Below are positions 12,474-23,535 of a DNA stretch of 64,000 nucleotides, piece after piece. Position numbers and translations under genes: made by a program. The notes under the pieces are model-generated. The model saw nothing but the letters and a program-made list of their open reading frames with translations. It was not told the DNA's origin and ran no database searches. Within the stretch, counting starts at the first letter, position 1. Each line of letters begins with the position of its first letter. Origin of the DNA: Chamaelirium japonicum (Eukaryota > Streptophyta > Magnoliopsida > Liliales > Melanthiaceae); the NCBI GenBank assembly GCA_947650365.1, contig OX393549.1, forward strand, positions 34,555,910-34,619,909, given 5' to 3'.

Positions 12474-12485
12474 TGGTATCAGAGC
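12474..12485 (+). other. Copia-1 primer-binding site (initiator tRNA-Met)
   Basis: TGGTATCAGAGC is the exact complement used by most plant copia elements to prime minus-strand DNA synthesis from initiator tRNA-Met. Confidence 0.9.
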
Positions 12486-14248
12486 CAGGTTTAGACCATG
12501 TTCGTCGATTTTTGGATGACGATCCTTTGTTGTCTCTTTGATTTTGACAAGATCTAATCTCGTAGATGATTTATTTGGGTATTTTCTTTGTTGTCTCTTC
12601 GACTCCGACGAGATCGATTCTCGTTGATAATTTCTTTGGTTTGTTTTTTCTTCCTCCTCTGATTTTTTTTATCGTTTTTGGCCGACTATAGCGAAGAAAC
12701 TTCGGCCCGAGCGGCAGCCAGAGCATTACCTTCGCACATTGCCATGTGTCGTGGGTTTTTTTGATTCCGGAGGCGGCCCGGTGATGATCCGACCACGCCT
12801 ACAAAACAGTGACGCTGGCAGCCTTCGCTAATCACTACGGCAGCAGCAATCAGCAAACGTAAGGAGCTCCAAAAGTGCATAGTAGCAACCGGCACGCGAG
12901 CCTGAAGGGCGCCGGCCGACTGCTGCCTACGCACGTGAGAGGGGGGGGGGGGGGGGGGGGGGGGGGGGTAGAGTTTGTGAGAGTATGTCATTTAGGGTTT
13001 CCTGATTCAACAAGGAAGATGGACAAAAATTCTAATTTTTGGGTTTTTTTATTTGTTGGGTTTCAAGCCCAAATGCACCCTACCCATCCGTCACTTAAGT
13101 GACAAACCCGATTGGATCCTAACCCAACCTAGTTTAAAAGTTATTTATTTATTTATTTGGTTTTTAAAAAAATCCCAATTGAGATTGGACTAAACCTGAA
13201 CCTCAGTTCCAGACCTAACTAGAATATTCCATACCAGTTTGCCACTTAAATGGCAGACTCGGCCTGGTTTAATGAGTTATAGACCCAACTGATTTATTCT
13301 AAATTTGACCCATCCATAATATGCATTTTACAAATTTATTGTTTATTTAATATTTAATCTGGACCGTTGGTTTTGTAACTGTGTCTCAGGGTCTGATCTA
13401 GGCTTGATTTGGTTGATCCATATATAGATCTTAGATATTCAGACCATTTCGAACGCTTCGGTACTATCAAATTTTACTGATTCTGACTATTTTTACAACA
13501 TGTTGTATAAAATTATATATACCAATAAATTAATGCCTTAAATATATGATTTTGTATCGATTTCGAATTGATACTATATTACATGTGTAGGATAGTCATA
13601 ATGCAGTTTATTTAATGTTTATTAACGATGTTGAATGAATGTTAATTCCCTATAAGTAGGGTTACACATAAAATATAGTAGACACTTATTGACTGTAGTG
13701 TAATCTTATAGGGGTAAATATTGGCATTAGACATAGGTCTTCCATGGGATTTAAAAGAGACCAAGTGACCGTCTGAGATGCACTTTCAAAATGAGTAAAA
13801 TTTACCTAAGGGTCAGTGGCTCATAGAGATTGTGGGTTGTAAAAAATTGAAGGGCTTCCACTAGGGTCACTAGGTATTCCATTGCACAAAGAGTTTCATT
13901 ATGTCTAAAGGTGTTTCAAACTACTTAATACAATATGATTAGTAGAATAATTGCTTGTGATTAGGGAAGATAGGATAACCCTTTTGCCCAAAGGTGTTGG
14001 ATAGTGTCCAACTCAACCCAATTATAGCTGAGTAGTTTTGTATATATTTGAATACGTGACTTGGAAAACTAAAGCACATTAAGAGATTTGGCCAAAGCTA
14101 AGTATTGATGGTGTGAGGAAGTTGTCCCAAAAGAAAACTTTGGACATGAAGTCTTCTTCATTTGATTTGAATTATAACCCCTAGTTCATGTCAACATATA
14201 TATAAACATTTATTGAATTGTTACTAATTTGTCACTCTCTTTTTAGAC
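12486..14248 (+). other. Copia-1 leader
   Basis: The stretch between the primer site and the gag ATG has no open frame. It contains a poly-G run (12942-12968) and TA-rich DNA at 13480-13720. At nearly 1.8 kb it is long for a copia leader, so another insertion may be hidden in it, though no TSD pair was found. Confidence 0.5.
12942..12968. repeat. Poly-G tract
   Basis: A guanine run of about 27 bp, interrupted only at its edges. Confidence 0.9.
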
Positions 14249-14456
14249 ATGGATTCTTTGGCTATTTTAAAAATCTAGCTTGAATTGAGACTCTAAATGG
14301 CTCTAACTATTCATCTTGAAAGAAGAATATTGAGACTCTAAATGGCTCTAACTATTCACTCTCTTTTTAGACATGGATTCTTTGGCTATTTTAAAAATCT
14401 AGCTTGAATTGAGACTCTAAATGGCTCTAACTATTCATCTTGAAAGAAGAATATTG
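14233..14456 (+). repeat. 124-bp tandem duplication in copia-1 gag
   Basis: The segment beginning CACTCTCTTTTTAGACATGG at 14233 recurs at 14357, an offset of 124 bp. It carries the gag start codon and the following stops. The copies are nearly identical, so the duplication is recent relative to the decay of the element. Confidence 0.85.
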
Positions 14457-15334
14457 TCAAGACTAAGACTGCAACCAAGTTGATGACATTAATGAAGAGA
14501 CAATTCATGGGCATCCAAAAGTTTATGTTGTACGAACAATAGGCTTTAGATCATAAATATAAATATGACAATATTGAAAACGTTCATGAGCATATTCTTA
14601 AGCTCACAAAGCTGGTCATAAGCATCAGAGAGCAAGGACTTCAGTTTGAGAAGGAGTTTTTGGTTTATATTGCAGTAATCTCTCTCCCAAAGTCTAATGA
14701 TATTTTTAAGGTGAACTTCAATGCTCAAGATGAAGGAGTTTACTAATTTGAGTATTGGTGGTTTTAGGAAGAAGTCATTCAAACTAAAGTTTCAGCAACA
14801 TAAGCATACCTTCAATCAGAAAGAGAAGTTTCAGAAACAATTTCAAGCCAATGGTAAGAAGATAGCCAAAGGTAAGAAGCCACATGCCCCTGGATGTTGG
14901 CACTATGGAAAGCCAAGCCATCTTATCAAGGACTACAGTATTAAACAGAATGTTGAGTCTCAGACTTTTGGAGGTACGGCTTTAGTCTGTCATGAGTCCA
15001 ATATTATAGATATACCGTCAGATTCTTGGTGGGTCAATTTAGGAGTTTATGTTCATATGTCCCATACTTTGTAGGGGCTCAAGAGCAGAAGAAGACCCAG
15101 GTCGGAGGATAGGCTTTTTCTCGGCAATGATGACTTGACGAGGTGGAGGCAGTTTTCCGCTACAACTTGGTTCTAGACTCGGGTCACATTCTGGTGTTGA
15201 AGACTACTTTCTACATTCCAAGCTTTAAGCAAAATTTACTTTATATTAGTAGATTTTCAGACTCTGTATATGTATTTACTTTCAGTAAGAAAAGTCTAGT
15301 TATTTCTTTGGATGATATGACTATTGGCAGTAGT
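14249..15334 (+). pseudogene. Copia-1 gag-protease remnant
   Basis: It starts ATG-GATTCTTTGGC (MDSLA) and is broken at once by stops and a 124-bp tandem duplication. From 14721 a clear Gag tail appears with a decayed zinc knuckle CWHYGKPSHLIKDY; the family has CX2CX4HX4C, so two cysteines are now Tyr. The protease start SWWVNLGVYVHMSHTL (about 15027-15074) has lost the catalytic Asp: the family has WVDSGAYVHMSH. A frameshift follows, and protease continues in another frame (YNLVLDSGHILVLKTTFYIP, 15160-15220) to the hAT insertion at 15335. It is non-functional. Confidence 0.85.
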
Positions 15335-15605
15335 CAGTGGCGAACCCAGGATTTTTTCTTAAGGGGGTATAATTATTAAAAAGTAACTACAATCGTTGCC
15401 TTACAGTTAAAGGCTTTGGCATGCTGCGTGACAACGTCCCTACCTTTTCATTCGATCGTGCAACAAAAGACCTTTTAGGATTTTGCCTCGAGTGGAGGAT
15501 AATTTTGATCTTTGGAGTCCTTCGAAAATTTGGAGTTATAATTGACCAACTCGATCAGGGTGCACGGGTTGTAAATAATAAACCAGATCAATTTTTTTTT
15601 TGTGT

Positions 15606-15636
<31 letters not shown>

Positions 15637-16363
15637 GGGAGGGGGGGGGTTGGATTTCATACATACCCCAAAAAACCTGTAAATAGGTCCCGATTCCCAC
15701 TTGATTCTCATTCACCTTAACCATGTGATGAACTCTACGAGGATGCCATATGCGCGGGTGGTGGCAGACGCGGTGGATATCGGCCGGACAGTAGCGGGCA
15801 TCGGTGGCCAGCAACGGGTGGTGACCGACGGATGGCGAGGCCGGCTGTGGGTCGCCAATAAGGGCGGTGACGACGGGTGGTGGCCGGCAACGACGGGTGG
15901 CCCATGTGGCGGTGGGGTGGTGATCGGCAGCATGGCGGTGGACATTGACTGTCGAGGGGTGGTGGCCGGTGGTGGCCACCTTCATATGAAGTTGGCATCC
16001 AAAAGTTGAGAAACAAGCTGACTAGAATTCTTTGTTTTGATAAATTACACTTTGCTCCCCCACTGAAGTTTAGCTCAAAAACATTTTAACCCCCCTATAG
16101 TTAAAAAACAACATTTTGTCCCCCTTCAATTCAGCTTCGATTAGATAAAAATTACGAAATGAGGAAATCAAGTAGTTGACAAAAGGGGTATTGTGCTAAC
16201 ATTTCAGGTTTTAGGGAGTGATTTGGAACAAAATAAACTATAGGAGGGTTAAGTATTTTTTTAGCTAAACTTCAAGGGGATAAGTGTAACTTACCTTATG
16301 TTTTTTTTCCAAAGTGAGGGGGGGCTTGAGTCCCCCCCTGGGGCCAATGTAGGTCCGCCCCTG
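15335..16363. mobile_element. hAT-type element in copia-1, TSD GCAGTAGT
   Basis: The ends CAGTGGCGAACCCAGGA and, inward from the right, CAGGGGCGGACCTACATTGG are inverted repeats. Exact 8-bp duplications GCAGTAGT flank it (15327-15334, 16364-16371). It holds a poly-T/(GT)n/poly-G tract (15592-15650), an unusually GC-rich block (15760-15990) and a smaller MITE-like unit (16038-16297). There is no transposase frame. It splits the copia-1 protease-integrase region; reading resumes after the right TSD. Confidence 0.9.
16038..16297. mobile_element. Small MITE-like unit nested in the hAT element
   Basis: The inverted ends are about 30 bp: AAATTACACTTTGCTCCCCC on the left, and GTAAGTTACACTTATCCCCT read inward from the right, both followed inward by a GAAGTTTAGCT motif. 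It is about 260 bp long and non-coding. The target duplication was not resolved. Confidence 0.6.
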
Positions 16364-16371
16364 GCAGTAGT

Positions 16372-16955
16372 TATCTAGTTAATGATTTATTCAGCTTATC
16401 TTTATGTTCTACTTTTGTCTCTTGCTTGTATCAACCACTAGATAGTATTGTATCTGAATTGAAGCGTTCCTTTTTAGCAAAGGATTCTATCTACCATGCT
16501 TGGCACAAGAGATTGGGGCATATCTCTAGAAAGAGAGTATAGGTCTTGGTGAAAGATAGGATTCTACATAGTTTGAACTTTTCAAATTTTGGCCCTTGTG
16601 TGGACTGCCTCAGAGGGACGATGACTAAGCAGAGAAAACTCATAGCTATTAGAGCTTCAGAGCTCTTAGAGTTGATCCACACGGATATTTATGGTCCATT
16701 CCTAGTTAAAGCTCATACTGGTCAGAATTACTTCATTACGTTTATTGATGACTACTCAAGATATACAAATGCACATCTTCTCCACCACAAGTCAATCACC
16801 AGTTTGAGGTGGAGAAGTAATTTGATAAGAAGATCAAGGTTGTTCGTTCATATCGTGAACGAAAAATATTTGAGAAGAATAAACCATGGATGGTGTAAAC
16901 CTTGGTCCTTTCTCTAAGTATCTGAGGCAACAGGGAATTGGTTCTCAATATATCC
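16372..16955 (+). pseudogene. Copia-1 integrase, truncated
   Basis: This continues copia-1 after the hAT insertion. The pre-integrase zinc site is seen as HAWHKRLGHIS (about 16497) and CVDC (about 16600), with an in-frame TAG near 16540. The catalytic core follows with the first Asp in ELLELIHTDIYGPF (16660-16700) and the second in ITFIDDYSRY (16737-16765). A frameshift near 16810 moves to KIKVVRSYRERE-like sequence. Similarity ends at GIGSQYI (about 16953), before the third catalytic residue (Glu). No reverse transcriptase, RNase H or 3' LTR follows here. Confidence 0.85.
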
Positions 16956-17264
<309 letters not shown>

Positions 17265-17524
17265 CGAAAATGCTAATCCATGGCTAGCATGTCTTTTTCT
17301 TTGACTAGCTGAAGGTGCCGAAAAGGATACATCCAAGGGAATAAAACTTGAATTTTGATTCGTTTTGACACTGTTGCCATCTCTATTTTCATTTGAAAAT
17401 TTCAGATTTGGATATTCAGCGTTATAAAAATCTTGGTTTTTGGGGGCATTGCTCGAGTTTGACACTGGTAGTCAAATATGAAACAAATGAGTCATAGAAG
17501 TTATAGGACCACATGTCAGTCAAG

Positions 17525-17869
17525 GGCAAATTACAAAAACCTCCCTAAACTATACATCACATTTTATATTGGTCCTTTACTTATTTTTTTAACAATTTAA
17601 TCCCTGAACTATGCTCCGTGTACATTCAGCCCCCTCCATCAAATTTTTGTCCCGAAAATATCTTTATCAATTTCTAATAAGACTCAAAATAATTTTAAAA
17701 TATTTAATTTATGCTAACTAGTATAAGGGTATTTTCATAATAAAAGTTAGCTGAGGGGGTTAAATGCAAACATAGCATAATTCAGCGATCAAATTGTTAA
17801 AAAAAAAATTTTGAGGAACCAATATGAAAACGAAATGTATAGTTCAGAGGAGGTTTTTATAATTTATCC
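17525..17869. mobile_element. MITE with AAAACCTCC ends, 345 bp
   Basis: The ends are inverted over more than 30 bp: CAAATTACAAAAACCTCCCT on the left and GATAAATTATAAAAACCTCC read inward from the right, both continuing with AACTATACAT. The interior is AT-rich and non-coding. No TSD was recognised, possibly because the next element inserted at its right edge. Confidence 0.75.
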
Positions 17870-17878
17870 AATAAAAAA

Positions 17879-18945
17879 GAAAAATTTTATTCATACCCCA
17901 AAAATCTGTAATTAGCCCCCGTATCCCTTATCCCTATCGTTTCTCAATAACTTACTCAACAATCCTTTAATTCCAACAATGCCCTTTTTTTTTTTGTACC
18001 CCAAAGCCCCTACTCAGCGTCTTTTGTACCGCCAACCCAACCCAAGGTTTGTTTAAACTTAGCCCAAGCCCAACCCGTCGGGTTGACCGGGTTGTGCAGG
18101 GTGGGTTCGGGTTAACCCGCCCAAAGTCGGGTTGGGTTCGGGTTGGCCCGCCCAAGTTGCAGATAGGGGTGGCAATGGGCCGTGTCGTGTCCGGTTCGTG
18201 TCATGTCTAGTTTCGTGTCGTGTCTAGATCCTAAACCCGTACCCGACTCGCTAATAAACGGGTAGACACGATAAGACCCGGTAAGACCCGTTTACCACCC
18301 AGATCTATTCAGTTGACCCAATTCGACCCAATCCGACTCGACCCGACCTGACCCGAAAGACCCACTGGTATTATATATTATAGTATCTGATTGCTGGTAG
18401 ACCCGACCCGACCCGACACGACCCGTTGAATACTGAACGGGTCTTCCCGGGTCTACCGTGTCCAGACCCTAAACCTGAACCCGACCCGTTTATTAAATGG
18501 GTCTATCGCGTCGACCCATTTACGACCCGAACCCGTTTAGCCCTAACCCAGACCCGCTAACTTCGTGTCAGGTCCTGTCGGGTCGAGGAGAAATAATTTG
18601 GGTTGGGCTCGGATTAGCCCGCCCAAATTTGAGTTGGGTTCAGGTTGGCCCACCCAAGTTGTAGCTCTATTTGTGCCTTCAAGTACCAGCCAACTGTATG
18701 GGGTTTATTTAAGAGTGGGGTGTATTCAAGAGTATATATAATTGGGGTATATTTAAGGGGGTATGTGTTTGAGGTATAATCAAGTTGGGGAGGGTCATTT
18801 AACTGGATTGTATTGAAGGTGGGGTGTAAGGGAGAAGGGTATTTTTGGGATAGAAATGGGGTATGAAAAAAAAAAATGTGGTGTGTTCTAATTTGTTGGA
18901 AATGGGGGCTAATTACATATTTATGGGGTATGAATAAAATTTCCC
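17879..18945. mobile_element. Composite MITE copy 1 (MITE within MITE), TSD ATAAAAAA
   Basis: The outer element has inverted ends of about 45 bp (ATTTTATTCATACCCCAAAA left; ATTTTATTCATACCCCATAA inward from right). It is flanked by 8-bp duplications ATAAAAAA (17871-17878, 18946-18953). At 18164 the sequence enters a second element starting TAGGGGTGGCAAT with GGGTC/GACCC motifs, whose right terminus is missing (about 18590). A second copy with the same internal junctions lies at 22078-23173, so the composite moved as a unit. No transposase is encoded. Confidence 0.85.
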
Positions 18946-19232
18946 ATAAAAAACCTATATAGATCCAAAAAAAAATCTTTGGTATAACCGTGATACGAGA
19001 TAACAGTACTGGTATCACAGGCGAATCACAAACACTGGAGCACCTCTTGAGATGTATCATAGCAACACGATTGCAGCCACCGTGCCAGGTGTATCGCACT
19101 CATACCCAGTTGTAGCGTGCCAGCTGAAACGCATCCTCGCGCCTCGTGTCATCCCATCTTTAAAATTGACCCCTCGAGTTCCACCACACCTCTCACCCTC
19201 AAATCAAAATCCGCCAGCAGATAGAAGAAAAG

Positions 19233-19234
<2 letters not shown>

Positions 19235-19311
<77 letters not shown>
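19235..19311. repeat. (TC)n microsatellite
   Basis: A pure TC run of about 77 bp. Confidence 0.95.
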
Positions 19312-19313
<2 letters not shown>

Positions 19314-19333
19314 GCCGGAAGAATCTCTCTCTC

Positions 19334-19812
19334 TAGGGCTGGTAATTTTGGACCCGACACCGCAGACCCGACACGAAGTTAGCGGGTCTAGGTCAGGGTT
19401 AAACGGGTTCGGGTCATAAACGGATCGACATGATAGACCCATTCAATAAACGGGTCGGGTCCAGGTTTAGGGTCTGGACACGATAGATCCGGAAAGACCC
19501 GTTTAAAATTCAACGGATCGTATCAGGTCGGGTCGGGTCGGGTCTACCCACAATCCGATACTGTAATATATAGTATCAGCGGGTCTATCGGGTCAGGTCG
19601 GGTCGAGTCGGATTGGGTCGGATCGGGTCAACTGAATAGACACGTGTGATAAACGGGCTAACGGGTCTACCCGTTTATAAGAGGGTCGGGTACGGATTTA
19701 AGATCTAGACACAATTAGTTAAATAGGGCGGGTCCGGGTCTAGGGGTGTTGAACACGACCCGAAACTAGACACGACACAAACCCGACCCGACATGACTCA
19801 TTGCCACCCCTA
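19334..19812. mobile_element. TAGGG hAT-type MITE, TSD TCTCTCTC
   Basis: It starts TAGGGCTGGTAATTTTGG and ends ATTGCCACCCCTA, inverted over about 13 bp. It is flanked by TCTCTCTC on both sides (19326-19333, 19813-19820). The body is dense in GGGTCGGGTC and its complement. It is the same family as 20307-20800 and 43604-44073, and in the opposite orientation to the latter. The TSD lies in simple sequence, so it is weaker evidence here than for its relatives. Confidence 0.8.
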
Positions 19813-19820
19813 TCTCTCTC

Positions 19821-20298
19821 TCTACCAAATCAAAACACTTGTTACTTAATTACCATTCCAGGGCACCCAACCCCAGATTAACTTCGAAAGCTTCAACTAA
19901 GGCGAGTTGAGACCCACACTATCTGAGCCAAAACTCAGTTTGGGCTCGGCTTAGACTCACATATTTGAAGATCAGGCTGGGTTCGGGTTGTAAAAATTCA
20001 ATCGGATCCGAATTTGAGCTGGCTCAAGTAGAGGGGTCGAGCAACCGGACCCAACCTCAACCCACATGCCGCACAAATCCTGTATCTTGTTCCCACACAC
20101 TAGTAAATACATGTGCCCATCGGCACTTGGACAGTAGCCTTCGACATGTGAGATTCACTTGTTAAAGAAAGACTACTAATTAACATCAAATGACTATTAG
20201 ATAACATTAAATAGATATTTATCATCTTTATAGTAGGTTTTGATATCTTTATAATATGTTTTTAATAGGATTTATAAGAGAGCAAACAAGGGGGGTCA
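19821..20298. other. Unassigned stretch
   Basis: No gene or bounded element was seen; 19930-20060 has GGGTTCGGGTTG motifs like those near the composite MITEs. Confidence 0.4.
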
Positions 20299-20306
20299 GT
20301 CAGCAG

Positions 20307-20800
20307 TAGGGGTGGCAATCCTTGACCCTACCCGCCAACCCGAACCCGCCCCGAAGTTAGCGGGTTTGGGTTCGTCCTAAACGGATTCGGGTCATAAACG
20401 GGTCGACCCGATTGACCCGTTTATTTAATGGTTCGGGTTTGTACTTATAACCCGATTGACCCGACTTGACCCGTTTACCAAATGAGTCATGTCAACCCGA
20501 CCCGAGCCAACCCGAACCGACCCGACCCAACCTGACCCAACTCGGCCCAATCCGACCCGTCTTGACCCAACCCGACAGGTTTACATGGGTTCTGTTGACC
20601 CAACCCGAGCCAACCCGACCCAACCTGTTTAGTAAACGGGTTAAACGGGTCAGGTCGGGTCAACCCGTTTATTAGACGGGTCGGGTTTGGGTTTAAGTTT
20701 TTGACCCGTTTGTTAAACGGGTCGGGTTCGGGTTGGGTGTTTTGCCCTTATACCTATGTCTCAACCCGACCCGACCTGACCTGACCCATTGCCACCCCTA
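20307..20800. mobile_element. TAGGG hAT-type MITE, TSD GTCAGCAG
   Basis: Perfect inverted termini TAGGGGTGGCAAT...ATTGCCACCCCTA with an exact, complex 8-bp duplication GTCAGCAG (20299-20306, 20801-20808). The 494-bp interior consists almost wholly of GACCCG/CGGGTC motifs in both orientations. The octamer TSD and terminal sequence place the family with hAT-derived MITEs. Confidence 0.92.
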
Positions 20801-20808
20801 GTCAGCAG

Positions 20809-21115
20809 CTACTATTTATTATTTCTATATCCTGTGAACATGACATCAACGGCTTGGATTCACACGCGCAAAGCCGCAAACGAGGTACAATGGGTCGGGT
20901 TCATGTTTTAAATTCCTATTATAAACGGGGCTGGTTCAGGACGGACTTATTCAAAAATCATAAAAATAAATTTCCAAATCCGCCCCATTCCCATTCCTAG
21001 TGTGCACCACATTTGACCAACTTTTTTTTTATTTTTATTCAAACACGTGGCAGTGGAACTGTTGTAGGGGCTAGAGTGGTGCAACATACAGCGCACAATC
21101 ATCCAATAAACTCAC
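20809..21115. other. Unassigned stretch
   Basis: No gene or element boundary recognised. Confidence 0.4.
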
Positions 21116-21123
21116 CATTAAGG

Positions 21124-21384
21124 CAGTGTTTTGAAAACCGGATCGGACCGGGCTGTTCAAACAGTTTGGACCGGAACAGAAACATGTTTCGGTTTGGTCT
21201 TTGAATAAACCGGTTTGTATGTTAACCCAGGAATTAAACCTCGCCATTGAAGAATTTAGTAAATATCTATTTTAAAAAATATATTTTTATGCGGTTCAAA
21301 CGATTGAATCATGTGGTTTGAACCGATTTGGACCGAACCGGATGCCTTTTCGGTTTGTCTTCTGGTTCGGTTTTGAAAACACTG
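21124..21384. mobile_element. hAT-type MITE, 261 bp, TSD CATTAAGG
   Basis: Termini CAGTGTTTTGAAAACCGGAT and, inward from the right, CAGTGTTTTCAAAACCGAAC are inverted. Exact 8-bp duplications CATTAAGG flank it (21116-21123, 21385-21392). The interior is rich in GGACCGGAACC-type motifs and non-coding. Confidence 0.92.
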
Positions 21385-21470
21385 CATTAAGGGAGGGATT
21401 GTAGTTAGCCGTTAATGTTGAGGACATGCCGCCCAAAATTAGGAACGGAATGGGATTCACTCGTCAGGAT

Positions 21471-21664
21471 AGTTGGGGAGGGGGTGCAGGCGGGAGGGAC
21501 TTGAGCTATATTTTGAACATACTGTGTCTTGCAACTAACAGTCATCTCTCAAGAAGGACTTATGTCAAACTACCCCTTTTTCTTTTATATTGTCTTTGGT
21601 CATCTAGATCGAATGCACTACGAAAGATGTAATAATAAAGAGCAATTAATGCAAACAAAAAGTC
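21471..21664. repeat. Left arm of a large inverted repeat
   Basis: It is complementary over about 194 bp to 21992-22077 joined to 23182-23289, with only scattered mismatches. The loop is 21665-21991. The right arm is split by the composite MITE at 22078-23173. Confidence 0.9.
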
Positions 21665-21991
21665 AAAAATTATTACAAAAAGTCAAAAATCATGCGGCGG
21701 AGGGGATTAAGTAAAAAAAAAAACAAAATTATATTTTTTATATTGTGGCCCCACTCCCTTTCTTCAATCCCTTGAAGCCACCTCCTCGTGTGTTGGGTCT
21801 AGTGACACACAGGAGTAGCTGCCAAGTATTGTTCTATACAAAATTTCTATTCAATGGAGAAAAAAAAACTTTACAGATTCTTTAGATCCTCGACCACAAT
21901 CGTCCATTGCACCCAGATCCGATCGGTGTATCACACTCAATCCCAATCGGCAAGCAACAAACGGCTACGATCGGGTTTATAAAAATTGTAA

Positions 21992-23289
21992 GACTTTTTG
22001 TTTGCATTAATTGCTCTTTATTATTACATCTTTCGTAGTGCATTCGATCCAGATGACCAAAGACAATATAAAAGAAAGGGAAATTTTATTCATACCCCAA
22101 AAATCTGTAATTAGCCCCCGTATCCCTAGCGTTTCTCAATAACTTACTCAACAATCCTTTAATACCAACAATGCCCTTTTTTTTATACCCCAAACCCCAA
22201 AAACCCTGCTCAGCGTCTTGTGTACCCCAACCCAACCCAATGTTCGTTTAAACTTAGCCCACGCCCAAACCGTCCGGTTGTGCGGGGTGGGTTCGGGTTA
22301 ACCCGCCCAAAGTCGGGTTGGGTTCGGGTTGGCCCGCCCAAGTTGCAGCTAGGGGTGGCAATGAGTCGTGTCGTGTCCAAAACCACTAGACCCGGACCCG
22401 ACCCGTTTAACTAATCGTGTCTAGATCCTAAACCCGTACCCGACTCGCTAATAAACAGGTAGACACGATAAGACCCGATAAGACCCATTTACCACCCGAA
22501 TCTATTCAGTTGACCCGATCCGACCCAATCCGACTTGACCCGATCTGACCCGAAAGACCCACTGGTTTTATATATTATAGTATCGGATTGCTGGTAGACC
22601 CGACCCGACCCGACCCGACATGACCTATTGAATACTAAACGGGTCTTCCCGGGTCTACCATGTCCATACCCTAAACCCGGACCCGACCCGTTTAATAAAT
22701 GGGTCTATCGTGTCGACCCGTTTACGACCCGAACCCGTGTAGCCTTGACCCAGACCCGCTAACTTCGTGTCGGGTCCTATCGGGTCGAGGATAAATGATT
22801 CGGGTTGGGCTCGGATTAGCCCGCCCAAATTCGAGTTGGGTTCGGGTTGGACTCAGGTTGGGTTCAGGTTGGCCCGCCCAAGTTGCAGCTCTACTTGTGC
22901 CTTCAAGTATCAGCTAACTGCATGGGGTTTATTTAAGAGCGGGGTGTATTCAAGAGTGCATATAATTGGGGTATATTTAAGGGGGTATGTGTTTGATTGG
23001 GGTATAATCAAGTTGGGGCGGGCCATTTAACTGGGGTGTATTGAAGGTGGGGTGTAAGGGGGAAGGGTATTTTTGGGATAGGAATGGGGTATGAAAAAAA
23101 AAAGTGGGGTGTATTCAAGTTTGTTGGAAATGGGGGCTAATTACAGATTTATGGGGTATGAATAATATTTCCCAAAAGAAAAAGGGGTAGTTTGACATAA
23201 GTCCTTCTTGAGAGATGATTGTTAGTTGCAGGACACAGTATGTTCAAAATATAGCTCAAGTCCCTCCCGCCTGCATCCCCTCCCCAACT
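21992..23289. repeat. Right arm of the inverted repeat, split by an insertion
   Basis: The arm segments are 21992-22077 and 23182-23289. The intervening 22078-23181 is a MITE plus its duplicated target octamer. With the insertion removed, the arm is complementary to 21471-21664 end to end. Confidence 0.9.
22078..23173. mobile_element. Composite MITE copy 2, TSD AAAAGAAA
   Basis: It has the same outer ends (GGGAAATTTTATTCATACCC; right end TATTTCCC) and the same nested TAGGGGTGGCAAT start (22350) and truncated nested right end as copy 1. The 8-bp duplications AAAAGAAA (22070-22077, 23174-23181) are confirmed independently: the intact left arm of the inverted repeat shows the empty site with one octamer. 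Confidence 0.92.
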
Positions 23290-23535
23290 GTCGTCGTCGG
23301 ACCTAACCAACCCCCCCCCCCAAGTCGTCGCCGCCAGACCTAACCGAACCCCCCTCTCCTGCTACCGCCATACCTAACCGAACCCCCCCCCCCCCCGGTC
23401 GGCCAGACCTAATCTACAGGCCATGGGATGAACCCTAGACCTAAGGAGTTCAACCAAACCACCTTGCCGACACCGAAAATACTCATCGACGCCGTCGTAG
23501 CTGCCGGCCTCTCCCCCCACCTCCTCTGATGCAGT
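23290..23535. other. C-tract spacer
   Basis: Repeated units of GACCTAACCGAACCCCC type with poly-C runs (23311, 23388), then unassigned DNA up to the copia-2 fragment. Confidence 0.5.

Noticed and set aside
15536..16016. Frames of 93-149 codons on both strands (His/Pro-rich)
   Set aside because: They fall in the poly-G/(GT)n tract and GC-rich block of a hAT-type MITE; no similarity and no start context.
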